This document shows, piece by piece, positions 1 through 10,330 of a stretch of DNA of 64,000 nt. The stretch spans positions 28,008,122-28,072,121 of the forward strand of contig OX328101.1 in the NCBI GenBank assembly GCA_946811185.2. The letters are read 5' to 3'. Each line of letters begins with the position of its first letter. Within the stretch, counting starts at the first letter, position 1. This DNA is from Hippopus hippopus (lineage: Eukaryota > Mollusca > Bivalvia > Cardiida > Cardiidae). The notes under the pieces were generated by a model. That model made no database searches. It saw nothing but the letters and a program-made list of their open reading frames with translations, and was not told where the DNA came from. The position numbers and the translations under genes were made by a program.

Positions 1-889
1 AACTCTTTACCAGGTTATCATTTAGCTTGATGAGTCTGCAGCAGACAACATCAGACAACATTGATGTAAAAAGGAGAAATTGCTCCTAATGATTGATTTC
101 TCCTTTTCGCACAATGACTTCTGACCCATCAAAGAACTGTGAAACATGAATACCAGCTTTTGGTTTAGCGTCTGCAAACGCGTCAAATTTAGAGGAGTCT
201 AAAATTAGTCGTTTGGAAATGGGTTAAATGCTATCATCAGTATACATTTATATGCTATGAATTGGTTTATTATGACGAACAAACTTGATTCTTATAAATA
301 TTGTTGTATTACTGAAAAAATTGAGATAATTTACTTCATATAATGTCTTTGTCTTTGACAAACCCTACATTTACTCATTAGTTAGTGCCCCACCCACAAA
401 CTTTAAATGTATGTGACCTATTTGTTTTAAGCCTTATTCTTTTAGTTTAGTACCTGAATATTATTTATAGAAAAAAAAAAGAAAAATCTGAATGTTAGAA
501 CAATTAAAAAAATAACTTTCAAAGATACTCTTTGGTTTATTTGGGTTTTTCCAAAATAAAGGTGTTTTAGCCGTAAGTTAAGGATTTTTTTTAAGATTGA
601 TACTCAGTATACTCTAAATTATTTTTTTCATTAAATTTGATGTTTCACCAATACAATGACATAAAATTTGCTTATAATTGTTGTCATTTAAAGAAATATA
701 CATAGACTTAGTTTTCATAGGTGAAATCTCATCCTGAACTGCCGCAATGCAGGTCGTACTAAAAGAAGTATTCGTAGAATTTTCCCAAAGCCGGTGACCC
801 CCTCTTTTTATCTCTTTATTATTTGTAGATCAGATAATAAACTATCATCAAACAAAGTTTCATGAAATTCTGAATGTTATGAAAAAATG
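1..889. other. Intergenic/intronic AT-rich stretch, no gene seen
   Basis: Contains a diverged foldback copy at 62-125 (aaaggagaaat...atttctccttttcgc) of the hairpin family best seen at 44094-44155. Otherwise AT-rich with short A and T runs. No upstream exon of the thioester gene was recognised here. Confidence 0.5.
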
Positions 890-3875
890 GTGAAACTGTA
901 GCGATCGTCTTTAAACGCGTATGGTAAAACGCTTATAGATCTTTGTTGTACTCACAGCGTCCATATGTTCGATGGGCGTCTCTTTGGTGACACGGCCGGA
1001 CGTTTACTTGTTTTTCAAACAATGGTTGTAGTCTAGTTGATTACCATTTAGTCTCCACGGAATTATTTCCCTTTATTAATTATTTACGGGTAGAAGAGAG
1101 AGATTGTTCTGATCATTTTGCTCTTTTATCTCATATTGAACTCAAGATGAAACAACCTCTTACATGTGAAGAATCCTCCCAGAAACACCATGATTTGTTA
1201 AATTTTCATCAGTTCTACTGGAAAGAAACTTTTAAAAATGATTTTCTTTCAAAGTTCAATGTTACTTTTTCACAAGTTTATGACAATTTAATTCATTATA
1301 TTGATGCTGATGCCAATGAGGCAATACAAATGATTCTACAGTTATATAAGTCCTCAGCTGTAAATATGTCTGTAAATAGGGGTGTTAGTTCTTCTATAAA
1401 TAAAACACAGCCAGATTGGTGGGATGCACAATGTGATGCTGTTAAACAAAACAAGTACCATATGCTCCAAAAAATATCGTTTGTCAAATGATCATTCTGA
1501 TTTTGTCACCTATAACATTTGTAGAAATGGATTTAAAGCTATATGCCGAAAGAAGAAAATAGCTTATCAATCGAAGAAAACAATTATTATCTTCAGCATG
1601 TAAAGATCCGAAATGCATTTGGACACTTTTAAAAATAGATTCTAAAATAACCCATACATCAACTTCAAATCCGATAGAAGCCGTTGAATGGATTACTTAT
1701 TTCAAATCTTTACTCTTTAACAATAGAAAATCTACAGTCCTTTCTATTGATGATAATCCTCTGTATAATAATCAGGAGATGGATAGATTTTTAAATTCGG
1801 AAATCATCTTGTTAGAAGTTTAGAAGAGCATTTCAAAACTAAAAACGGGTAAAGCCCATGGTAACGATGGAATATTGGCTGAATTTTACAAAGCGATTAC
1901 GATTGATTCTATATCGCCTGTCCTAATTGTACTACTAGAATTTAATAAAACCTTCAATACGGGAGTGCACCCTCATTTATGGTTAGACAGTATCTTAGTG
2001 CCTATTTATAAGTCGGGTTCCGAAAGTGATCCTGGAAATTATAGAGGTATTTCGTTATTAAACGTATTATATAAAGTGTTTTCCATGATAATCAATGAAC
2101 GTCTTGCTAAATGGACAAATTAGTTTATTATCATTGATGAAATGCAGTCAGGTTTTAGAAGTGGGTATTCGGCCATAGATAATATCTTTTGCCTTCAAAG
2201 TATGGTTCAGAAATACCTTTGCAAAACTGGTGGTAGGTTTTATGGTTTATATGTTGATTTTAAAAAAGGCTTTCGACTCTTTAAACCACCATAAGGTATT
2301 TACAATGTTGAACAAAAAAGGCACACAGGGTAAATTTTATACTGTGCTTCTGTCATTGTATTCTAACTTAAAAGCTCAAGTCAAAATAAACAATAAATTA
2401 ACGTCATCTATCACTTGTAATATCTGTTTGAAGCAAGGAGATCCTACCTCCACAACGATATTCAATATATACGTAAACGGCTTATATTCTCTTATAAATG
2501 AAAAATGTGAAAGAGGTATATCCAAAACAAATGAAGTTTCCCTGACATTTTTACTTAATGTTTGAAGATGATGTAGCGAATTGCTCTGACACTGTTATAA
2601 ATCTACAAACCCAGCTTAACACCATAGATAACTTTTGTAAAGAAACAAACATGCAGATTAATCTTGATAATACAGAGATAATTGCATTTACGAATGGCGG
2701 CCCTTTACGCAACACAGAAAAATGGATGTTTAGAGGAAAAAAGTATTACAGTAACGTCAGTTTACAAATACATGGGCTTATTATTTATCCCAAAACCGTC
2801 ACGGTATCTAGCTAAACGTAAACTGGCAGCACTAGCACGTAAAGCCATCGTTCGAATATATCAATCAAGGTCTTTGGGGAAATGTCCTTATAAAGAGTAT
2901 TTTAAGATCTTTGACTCAATGGTTATGCCCATTCTCACTTATGGAGCAGAGATATGGTGATTCAAAATATCAGACTACAGAACAAACTCATTCTAAATTT
3001 TGCAAGGATTTTTTAGGTTTAAATACTTCATCTAATAATTCAATGGCACTTGGAGAATGCAAACGTCATCCATTATCTATACATTATCCGAGTAAATTTA
3101 TTAAATACTGGATAAAACTCGTACATATGGAAGCGACTAGATACCCCGAAAATTGTTATAATATGCATACAAGATATGTTGATTGTTGCAAAACGAATTG
3201 GGTCTCAAAAGTAAGACAATTTTCATTCTCGTACGAATCCGGCATTGTTTTGACATCTCAAGAAATTGACAATTCGTCTCAGTTTATTAATGTTTTAAAA
3301 CAAAGATTAAAAGATTGCAGTTTACAGACATGGCATAATAAATATGCTGGAATCAACACGACGTGATTTTTACAAAAATTTCAATAGTCTTTTAAATGTA
3401 GAAAGTTATCTTACATTAAACATACCTTTTCGGCAAAAACGCTCATTATCACGTTTTCGTTGTTCAAGCCATAAATTAAACATTGAATATGGTCGGCATT
3501 TTAACGTAAACATAGGAGATAGAGAATGTACTTATTGTTTTGTGCATTATGATGTTTTGGTATTAGAAGATGAATACCACGCTTTTTTTTTTTTTTTTTT
3601 TTTTGTTTGCGAAAAAAAAATTAAAACAATTCGTGAAATGTACTTTATTTTCTTGGTTTAAACTTAACGCTAGCAGGGAAAAATTCCATCGTTTATTTCA
3701 GAGTGAGGATCCAGAAAAAAAATCAAAAGATTGGCTCTATATGTTACAAAATTAATGGAATGTATATAGAAGTTGGCACGTTTCTATTTGTTAAAATGTG
3801 AAAACTGTAATATTTGTACTGTGGGACAGTTCTAAGCCTTATTACGCTAATAAAGACATTGTATTGTATAAATAA
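890..3875 (+). mobile_element. LINE (non-LTR retrotransposon, jockey/CR1-like), degenerate
   Basis: A 5'-truncated, broken ORF2 on the + strand. Around 930-1140 lies the end of an APE endonuclease (GCSLVDYHLVSTELF... then SDHFALL). The RT follows in pieces: GNYRGISLLNVLYKVF near 2035-2090, a KKAFDSLNHH stretch near 2265, KQGDPTST near 2430, and an altered catalytic box FEDD near 2558. The C-terminal part near 3430-3580 has LSRFRCSSHKLN, a C..C and DEYH. Frames change at least four times and there are in-frame stops. The 3' tail near 3850-3875 is an ATTGT-type simple repeat. Clade call is approximate. Confidence 0.85.
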
Positions 3876-4274
3876 ACTCTGAAATCGCCTTAACGCCTAC
3901 CAGACGTAAGACTTGTCTATATTGAAAGCATTTGTATACGGAAAATCAAACGTAGTTCAGATGAAAGGAGTTGTCTTAGACATTTTAAAATATTGTGGGA
4001 AAAGGAGATAACGCTGATTACCAACTCTTAACCAGACGAAAGAGTTTTTGACTCGACCATAACTGCATTCGATTAATCAAGTATTGTTCAAATGATGCGA
4101 TTTTATCTTTGATAGAGTGAAAAAAATACTGTGGGCAGAAAGGAAAATGCTGGTTACCAGCATTACCTTCTCTCTTGCAATGTTTTCAAATGTCATCTTC
4201 TTTAGGATAGTCAAAACACGGAATTGTTAGGCAAAAGTTTACATAAATCAGATTTTTCTTTCTCTCAATTACAG
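3876..4274. other. Intron with foldback repeat fragments
   Basis: Holds two diverged copies of the GAAAACATTGTGGG-type foldback (about 3988-4035 and 4130-4200). No gene seen. Confidence 0.5.
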
Positions 4275-4337
4275 GCCGGAAAAACCGCAACTTTCCGTAT
4301 TACTTCAACAAAGCCAAGGAAACAGGTGGACTATATG
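4275..4337 (+). CDS. TEP/CD109 exon 1 in window (macroglobulin domain, MG5 start)
   Basis: A 21-codon, phase 0-0 exon between ...ttacag and gtagca. It encodes AGKTATFRITSTKPRKQVDY plus M and joins directly to the IVGRGEI of the next exon, giving the YxIVGRGEI stretch conserved in CD109/TEP proteins. It is short and would be missed by simple ORF search; the call rests on the splice sites and the join. The preceding exon is not visible in 3876-4274. Confidence 0.8.
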
Positions 4338-4487
4338 GTAGCATAATGTTGCATCATATTATAACTGATTTATTATACTTGTTCTCCCCACCGTTATCAT
4401 AATAATATCAATTAATTCGATGACTTCCTATATCTGTATCATTCCTATAACCATGTCGATGCTCTTTCTGATGATAATTGTTTCGGT

Positions 4488-4625
4488 TGTGGTTGCGATT
4501 ATGATGATAATAATGATGAGGTGGAGGAGGACGACGACGACGACAATTAGAATGATGATGATGACGATGGACATTTATGTTGTCATTATTATTAGTAGTA
4601 TACCATCACCGTCATCATCAATATC
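4488..4625. repeat. Trinucleotide-rich microsatellite (GAT/GAC/ATC)
   Basis: Imperfect triplet repeats such as gacgacgacgacgac and gatgatgatgac, then tcatcatcaat. It lies in the intron between exons 1 and 2 and yields a spurious Met-rich ORF. Confidence 0.8.
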
Positions 4626-4882
4626 AATTGACCAATCTTATCATTTACACCCACACAGTCTATTTCATACATGAACACTTACCATTTCCGGTGACACAAA
4701 GGAAGAATATTTGAAAATAAGGAAATTGACATTTTTAGATAACGTAGAAAACTTTGTAAGGAAAGTAGAGATTGATTGTATTAAGGTAACTGTTCCCTTC
4801 ACCATATTCACAAGAAATTTTGTTTTCTGCAGTGATGTAAAAGTGCATTTTGTTTGGATAGTAACGGGTTTCCTATTGACAG

Positions 4883-5071
4883 ATTGTAGGTCGAGGAGAA
4901 ATCTTGTTGACGGATCGAGTTTACATGGAAAACAAGAAGGTTAAGATATATGTCCCTTTAAGCGCAGAGATGGCTCCCAGTGCAAGGCTGCTTGTATATT
5001 ACTTAAAGCCTAACACCGAGATCGTCGCAGATTCCATCAAATTCAGTGTAGAAGGGATTTTTGAAAACAAG
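4883..5071 (+). CDS. TEP/CD109 exon 2 (MG5)
   Basis: A 63-codon, phase 0-0 exon from ...ttgacag to gtattg. It encodes IVGRGEILLTDRVY, then AEMAPSARLLVYYLKP and ending EGIFENK. The APSARLLVYYLKPNTEIVADS type of stretch is a signature of CD109-like macroglobulin domains (family knowledge). The last strand continues into exon 3 (KVKVRFQRK). No in-frame stop and clean sites. Confidence 0.93.
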
Positions 5072-5159
5072 GTATTGAAGGCGCTTATGTACATGTAGTT
5101 GTTTCTTTGTGAAACAAAATAACTTGTTAAAAACTGACAAGTATTACTTAATATATAAT

Positions 5160-5740
5160 AGAGCCATGGTTTGTGAAAGCGGACTTAATGCATTTGTGGA
5201 ACAAAATCGACCCATGTCAGCCTGCGTAGTTCGCGCAGGTTGACCTGAATCGAAACATTTTGCTATTGGACAATTTTCTACATGTCTAAGGACAGTTGTA
5301 CTTCATAATTCAGTCCATTATTACACAAAATCTATTTTATGGATCCACAATTATATAATTGGCCTGCAACACGCGAAAAGGGGCATTCGAACATTTGCGT
5401 AAAGTGTCGTCTCGGATCAGCCTGCGCAGTCCGCGCAGGCTAATCCGAGACGGCACTTTACGTCTACATTAGATTTTGTTCTTCAGTAGACTTGCGCAAA
5501 ACAGAAAATTACATAAAAACGGAAAGTGTCGTTTCGGATTAGCCTGCGCGGACTGCGCAGGCTGATCCGATACGACACTTTACGCAAATGTCCGAATACA
5601 CCTTTTCGCGTGTTGCAGGCCAATTATTATAATGACTTACTTTGTATAATGCATCACGGAGATGTATTTGATCCCCTTTTGCCAGAGCGTGGCTCAATTA
5701 CATTCCCCGCAACCGCATAGTAGAACTGGACGGTTTCTGA
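5160..5740 (+). repeat. Palindrome-core MITE (family B) interrupted by family A MITE
   Basis: Left part 5160-5361 carries the core gtcagcctgcg...cgcaggttgac and the attatggatcc-like stretch; the right part resumes at 5624 with aatgacttactttgtataat and gcatcacggagatg. Between them sits a complete family A element (5362-5623). Related B copies occur through the window. Confidence 0.75.
5362..5623. repeat. MITE family A with long terminal inverted repeats
   Basis: Begins ggcctgcaacacgcgaaaag and ends with its inverse complement. Each arm extends some 85 bp and includes its own GC-rich foldback (cagcctgcgcag). Total 262 bp, no coding capacity. Two further copies at 21068-21330 and 23512-23752. 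Confidence 0.88.
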
Positions 5741-6230
5741 TGAATGGTAAAAATGATCAGTTGGATGTTTGAATAAAGGAATGGTCATTTTGCTACTGAG
5801 CTTGTTCGTTAAGGAGTAAATTAAAATGATATTAAGACAAAATTCATTAAATTCTGTCTGAAATGAGCTTTTCGAGGACAAAGTAACATTTTGATTGTTT
5901 ACCTGTGCAATTTTTCAAAAACATATACATTGTTACGTTCACATATACAACATGTATATTTACCCACACGCTACCTAACACGACTCACTGTGTGATCAGA
6001 CAGTATAAAGATCAGACTGTATAAAAGGGTACAGTCAGATCTTGGACATACTCTGTTCGATACAGTAACTTTTCATCAGACAAACTGACAATATTTTGCA
6101 TTTTGATTTTGGTTGGAAAGTTGCATGTAATTTGTTCAAAAGCATAAGGATTAACACACAATGCAAACTACGAGCATGCTTTCATTTGTTAGATAATTTC
6201 AAGTTCAAGGTCACTTATTAATGAATTGGA

Positions 6231-6521
6231 TTGATTGTATTGTGTTTTACGCCGTTTTCAACATTATTTCAGTTATATCCCGGCGGCCAGTGGATCTATC
6301 CATGCTTTCCTGGAGTCTCTTTTACCAGTACTCCGCACAATTCTTTTTCCAAGCCACTGGCTGCTTTCCAACATAACCATCGTCGAGACAATGGTCAGAA
6401 TAAATCCTGTCGCAATGACTATCATCAATCCTCGGAAAGAAATTGGCCGAGCCAGGGATCGAACCCACGACTCCTTGTGCTTAAGTCCTGCACGCTACCG
6501 ACTGAGCTACCGGGGCTCGGC
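6231..6521 (-). mobile_element. tRNA-derived SINE (- strand) with 14-bp target duplication
   Basis: Read on the - strand it starts GCCGAGCCCCGGTAGCTCAG, with an A-box-like TAGCTCAGTCGGTAG and B box GTTCGATCC, then a tRNA-unrelated body and a tail rich in AACGGCGT and CACAATACAA. The flanks carry identical attaatgaattgga at 6217-6230 and 6522-6535, the target-site duplication. The head resembles tRNA-Lys but lacks an intact anticodon arm. Inserted about 100 bp before exon 3. Confidence 0.92.
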
Positions 6522-6625
6522 ATTAATGAATTGGAAAAGGGGGATGAAAAGAATAAAGCTAAAAACTCTGAGGGGACTTTTCTTTTGCCGCAAGAAAGTT
6601 CAGCTCTTGCTCATTTCAATTTCAG

Positions 6626-6775
6626 GTTAAAGTAAGATTCCAAAGAAAGACAATTAAACCGGGTAAAAACGTGACCCTAGTGGTAAATGCCGACCCAGGC
6701 TCTCAATGCAACGTGCTCGCCGTGGATAAAAGTGTTCTTTTGTTAAAGAAAGGAAATGACATTACACAGGCAATG
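6626..6775 (+). CDS. TEP/CD109 exon 3 (MG6 start, AVDKSVLLLK motif)
   Basis: A 50-codon, phase 0-0 exon from ...tttcag to gtaatt. It encodes VKVRFQRKTIKPGKNVTL, then VLAVDKSVLLLKKGNDITQA. The AVDxSVLLxK box is among the most conserved pieces of the A2M superfamily, just ahead of the bait-region-bearing MG6 domain. A SINE sits about 100 bp upstream (6231-6521) without disturbing the acceptor. Confidence 0.95.
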
Positions 6776-7079
6776 GTAATTACAGTTTGAACCACTCGGC
6801 AAACCTCGGGTGATCCGTTGATTAAATCCCTCTGCTTTATTCCGACTGGTGATTAGCTTCTACACGGTACATTTCTAGACGGAAATACATCGCTTTACCG
6901 TTCTTTAAGTTATAAGTTTCTACTTACAGAAAGACATACAGCTGCACATTCAATTGTTCACTTCGTCTATCAATTTTGCTGGCAGATTTCTATTAGATTT
7001 CTATTACAGGGTTGACAGCTGTGAATGACTTTGGACCAAACGCATGCACTTTTTTCCTCAAACAAATACGTGTATAATT

Positions 7080-7340
7080 GAGTAGCCATCTGTGAAAACA
7101 AAGGTTTAATAAATCTTCGTAATGCATTATACCAAGCAATTCGTTGCATAAGATGGATCTATGTGGATGTTTCAAAACCGGCCTGTTCATGAAGTAGAAT
7201 GGTCCTTTGAAATGCACAAACTTAAATAGCAAGCTGTTTCGACCCGGTTCAGCCTACGTGGACTACGCTGGTTGACATGGGTCGATACTTTTTCAGGATG
7301 CATCAAACGCTCTATTTCACAGAGCATGACTCTATATCAT
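7080..7340 (+). repeat. MITE family B copy
   Basis: Shows the family layout: aatgcattataccaagcaa, a ggatc-containing stretch, core cagcctacgtggactacgctgg, then gggtcgatactttttcaggatgcat. Diverged. Confidence 0.65.
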
Positions 7341-7524
7341 TAGTCGGTTATATAGAGCGAAGACTTATCAAGTCCACAAGTGCCTGTATTTGATCCTCCT
7401 GTCCTGGTCATCCCTTACCCCTAAACCCCCCTATATTCTATGCGGGAGAATGACAACTTACCGTCAATTAATCCTCTGGAAGAATTTGATGGAGATTGGA
7501 ACCGAAATAGAATCCTGGGTGTCA

Positions 7525-7805
7525 AACTCTGTACTATATGAGCCGTGCTCTGGCAAAAGGTGGTATAATACATCTCCGTGATGCAATATACCTAGCAAGT
7601 CATCACATAATTATGGATCCATAAAATCTATTTAGTCTAACAATTGACTCGGTTTGGAGATAGAATGGTGCTTTCCCATTTAGAAAATGTACAAATAGTA
7701 AAAAGTTTCGACTCAAGTCAGCCTGTGCAGACTGCACAGGCTGACATCGGTCGATTTTTTATAGATGCATTAAGCCCCTTCTCACAGAGCATAGCTCATA
7801 TCTTT
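7525..7805 (+). repeat. MITE family B copy
   Basis: Starts tgagccgtgctctgg and runs to gagcatagctcatat, so its termini are roughly inverted (TGAGCC.TGCTCT). Core cagcctgtgcagactgcaca. One of the better preserved copies. Confidence 0.72.
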
Positions 7806-8124
7806 TGAGTAATCAGGCATGGCTTGGTAGATTGAATAACAAGAGTCTAAATTTTCACCGGTGAAACACTATATTCTAAAACTATCGTATCATGAGGACA
7901 GCATATTACATCTCTAATGTATAATACAAAGTTTCAACGGAATCGGCGAAAATATGACCCTAATGTCCCTTTTGAAAGAGAATTTATGACCGAAAACAAC
8001 ACCAAACATACCGGTTGTACGGTAAGAACAGCTTCAGAAATCAATATATTGATGATCTATGACCTATCAAGGTTTCAGCCGACCTCTGCACTCAAGCTCT
8101 TGAAGGTATTCTAAAAGTACCAGG

Positions 8125-8275
8125 ACCTGTATTCACCAACCATTCTTTAGAAGATCCTTAGTCTCATTCTTAAGAATTTTCGAAATTTTAAAGTAACTCA
8201 ACTTCCAATTGGCTAAACCAAATGGTTTATCCAATCAGAAGTTATGTTACTTTTCAAATCTAGAATTAGAATGAT
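8125..8275. repeat. Dispersed repeat (family E)
   Basis: Stretch with ccaattggctaaaccaaatgg followed by ccaatcagaagtt; related copies at about 8680-8920, 36105-36270, 46975-47060 and 50890-51050. Non-coding, intronic. Confidence 0.55.
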
Positions 8276-8374
8276 AGAAAAGATAGTTCGTGAATAGGTG
8301 TTCAGGTCTTCCGGGTAGCGATACGCTTGCGTCACACAACTCACCACCCCGCGGCGTATTTGGTTCTTCGGACA

Positions 8375-8505
8375 TGTAGAAAATGTACCAATAGCAAAAA
8401 GTGTTGACTGCAGTCAGCCTGCGAGGATTGCATAGGCTAACATGGGTCGATACTTTTTGCAGATTCACTAAACCCCGTCTTCAGAGGGCATGAATCTCAA
8501 ATGTC
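8375..8505 (+). repeat. MITE family B fragment adjoining exon 4 acceptor
   Basis: Core cagcctgcgaggattgcata and catgggtcgatactttttgc. It ends at about 8505, only 13 bp before the exon 4 AG at 8517-8518. Confidence 0.6.
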
Positions 8506-8518
8506 CTTTTATTTGTAG

Positions 8519-8638
8519 GTAATAGACGAAGTAGTAAAGTATGACAATATTCTACCTCCATCCTGCAGCATCAATCCATGTATTGAACAATATTTCTCGG
8601 CGCCCATATCCGGCAGCGATGTAAGGAGCTTGTTTTCT
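8519..8638 (+). CDS. TEP/CD109 exon 4 (MG6)
   Basis: A 40-codon, phase 0-0 exon from ...atttgtag to a perfect gtaagt. It begins VIDEVVKYDNILPPSCSINP, continuing GNDIT-QAM of exon 3, and ends in a DVRSLFS stretch. A second in-frame donor (GAT|gtaagg, exon end 8620) would shorten it by six codons; I prefer 8638 because SLFS then precedes GTGLAVITNALL as in the family. A palindromic MITE copy (8375-8505) ends about 13 bp before this acceptor, replacing most of its upstream context. Confidence 0.82.
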
Positions 8639-8679
8639 GTAAGTAATGGTTACTTATCCACAACCATGCCAAATTACAT

Positions 8680-8920
8680 TTATAGTCTCATTCTCATGAA
8701 TTTTCTAATTTTGAATCAAAATATAATTTACTTTCTCAATCTAGACTAAAGAATAAAGACTAATATGGCAAATTAGAATGGTCTACAGAGTCTTCTTAAT
8801 TATATCTTGTTTGCTAAACCAAATGGTTTAGCAAAGGAAAAACTGCGTTACTGCGTTACTTTCTAAATATAGATTTAGATAATGGATTTAGACTAAGAAT
8901 CTTGGTGAATACCCACTCTG
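8680..8920. repeat. Dispersed repeat (family E)
   Basis: Resembles the 8125-8275 repeat, sharing taaaccaaatggttta and ttactttctaaat. Internal halves are partly repeated. Confidence 0.5.
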
Positions 8921-8960
8921 ATATCTATTGAAGGAATGAAAAGAAGTTTTTTTTTTTTGT

Positions 8961-9066
8961 TTTCATGGAGGTATGAAAAAAAAAACCCGATTCTCACAGT
9001 ATGAAACTGCGAAGCGGTGTCATACACCAGTTTGATTGGGTTTTTTTGTTTTTATACCTCCATGGG
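8961..9066. repeat. Short palindromic element
   Basis: Arms catggaggtatg-A-run-ccc (8964-8987) and its inverse ggg-T-run-atacctccatg (9038-9064) flank a 50-bp middle. Together with the next hairpin it forms a cluster of foldbacks after exon 4. Confidence 0.75.
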
Positions 9067-9099
9067 AAATCTCCCCAGTTGTATTTGAATTTGTCTAAT

Positions 9100-9207
9100 C
9101 ACAGGTGCCTGACATGTCTGGTATCATACAACTCCTCTGTATAGATATAATAAATATTATATCTATATAGAGGGGTTGTATGATACCAGACATGTCAGGC
9201 ACCTGTG
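9100..9207. repeat. 108-bp hairpin with 53-bp stem
   Basis: Left arm cacaggtgcctgacatgtct... and right arm its inverse complement, separated by 2 nt. Only two mismatches in 53 pairs, both G.U-compatible if transcribed from the + strand. The flanks show tctaat / tctaaa, a possible short target duplication, so it may be a young MITE; a hairpin RNA is also possible. Confidence 0.85.
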
Positions 9208-9792
9208 TCTAAATATGCGCGAATCCATCGTTTTCAACATTGTGACGTCACGGGATCAAAAAGTCCATAATTTGATTACCTGCACAATTCATAGTCATGG
9301 GAAGACTCTCGAATGTCCCCAGGCGGTAATAATAACGGTTCGATAAACAGAAAGCTTCCAAAAAACCGTAGCAGATCGCGTTTTAAAGATTTTGATGCGG
9401 AGTAATTAAGAAATTATTACCGCCAGGACCCAGGCTGACATAATAATAACTGCATTTTTTGTGTAAATCCAATATTGCAGCTTATAAAACCCATTTTCGA
9501 TTTTCTTTGTATTTCATAATGCGGTAAAACGGCTTGTTCATGACGTAACAAAATGTGTAATTTATACGTCACCATGGCATTGAACATCGCAGATCTAGTA
9601 GATATATTATTAAAAGTGTAAAGAAAGTTGAAAATTTGATAATTCATACCTAGTAAATTGAGAATGAGGTTTAAGGTCTCTCTTAGAATTTATTGTTGGA
9701 TAGATCTTTTCTTTTTCTTTTTGTTTAATTAACGATATTCAGAGAAAATAAATTTAGCTAACGTTTGAAATTCAGACTCGATACTGAAAGTA

Positions 9793-10182
9793 TACTGGCT
9801 TGCGACCAGTTCTCGCCAAGTATCGTATTACAAGGTTAAACCGCGATGATTTAGCTCGCGATTTTTTTCACCAAGTTGAAAGAAGTTGCTGTCAGAGTTT
9901 GTGGTAAATAAGGTAAGATTTGTTAAGTATTAAGGAAGAAATACGCATTTCCCTTTAGCGACCCCGACAAATGTAAACAACGAATTCCAGGGGATCACGT
10001 GACGTTAGAAATTAACCTATAAGGGTAGTGAAATAACTGCTCCCAATCGAAAAAAAAATAGTGTCACGTAACCAAAAGGTCAAGTTACCAAAATATGAGG
10101 TCGCATATGAGATTAATTTATCGTGTTCGATGTTATTACAGAACATGTTCCAAAATTGGCGAGAACTGGTCGCCAGCCAGTA
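9793..10182. repeat. 390-bp MITE with 27-bp terminal inverted repeats
   Basis: Left end tactggcttgcgaccagttc (9793-9819 in full) matches the inverse of 10156-10182 with one mismatch in 27. The interior is AT-rich and non-coding. Confidence 0.82.
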
Positions 10183-10330
10183 GATCTATAACTAGAAAGA
10201 AACTCATTGAAAAATCTCCTACACATGTTTGTTGCACTTAGTCTAGTTTGGCAGCAAAAGTAGTTCTGGCAGTTTTTTTTTTTTTTTTTTTTTCATGGAG
10301 CAATGAGAAAAAAAGAAAGAAAAAGAAAAC

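Noticed and set aside
4420..4674. Met/Ile-rich 84-aa frame
   Set aside because: Translation of a trinucleotide microsatellite.
5526..5720. Frame starting MSFRISLRGLRRLIRYDTLR, repeated at 21233
   Set aside because: Reads through the terminal inverted repeat of MITE family A; the repetition reflects the MITE.
6231..6635. Two overlapping frames of about 130 aa
   Set aside because: Read through a SINE and exon 3 in wrong frames.
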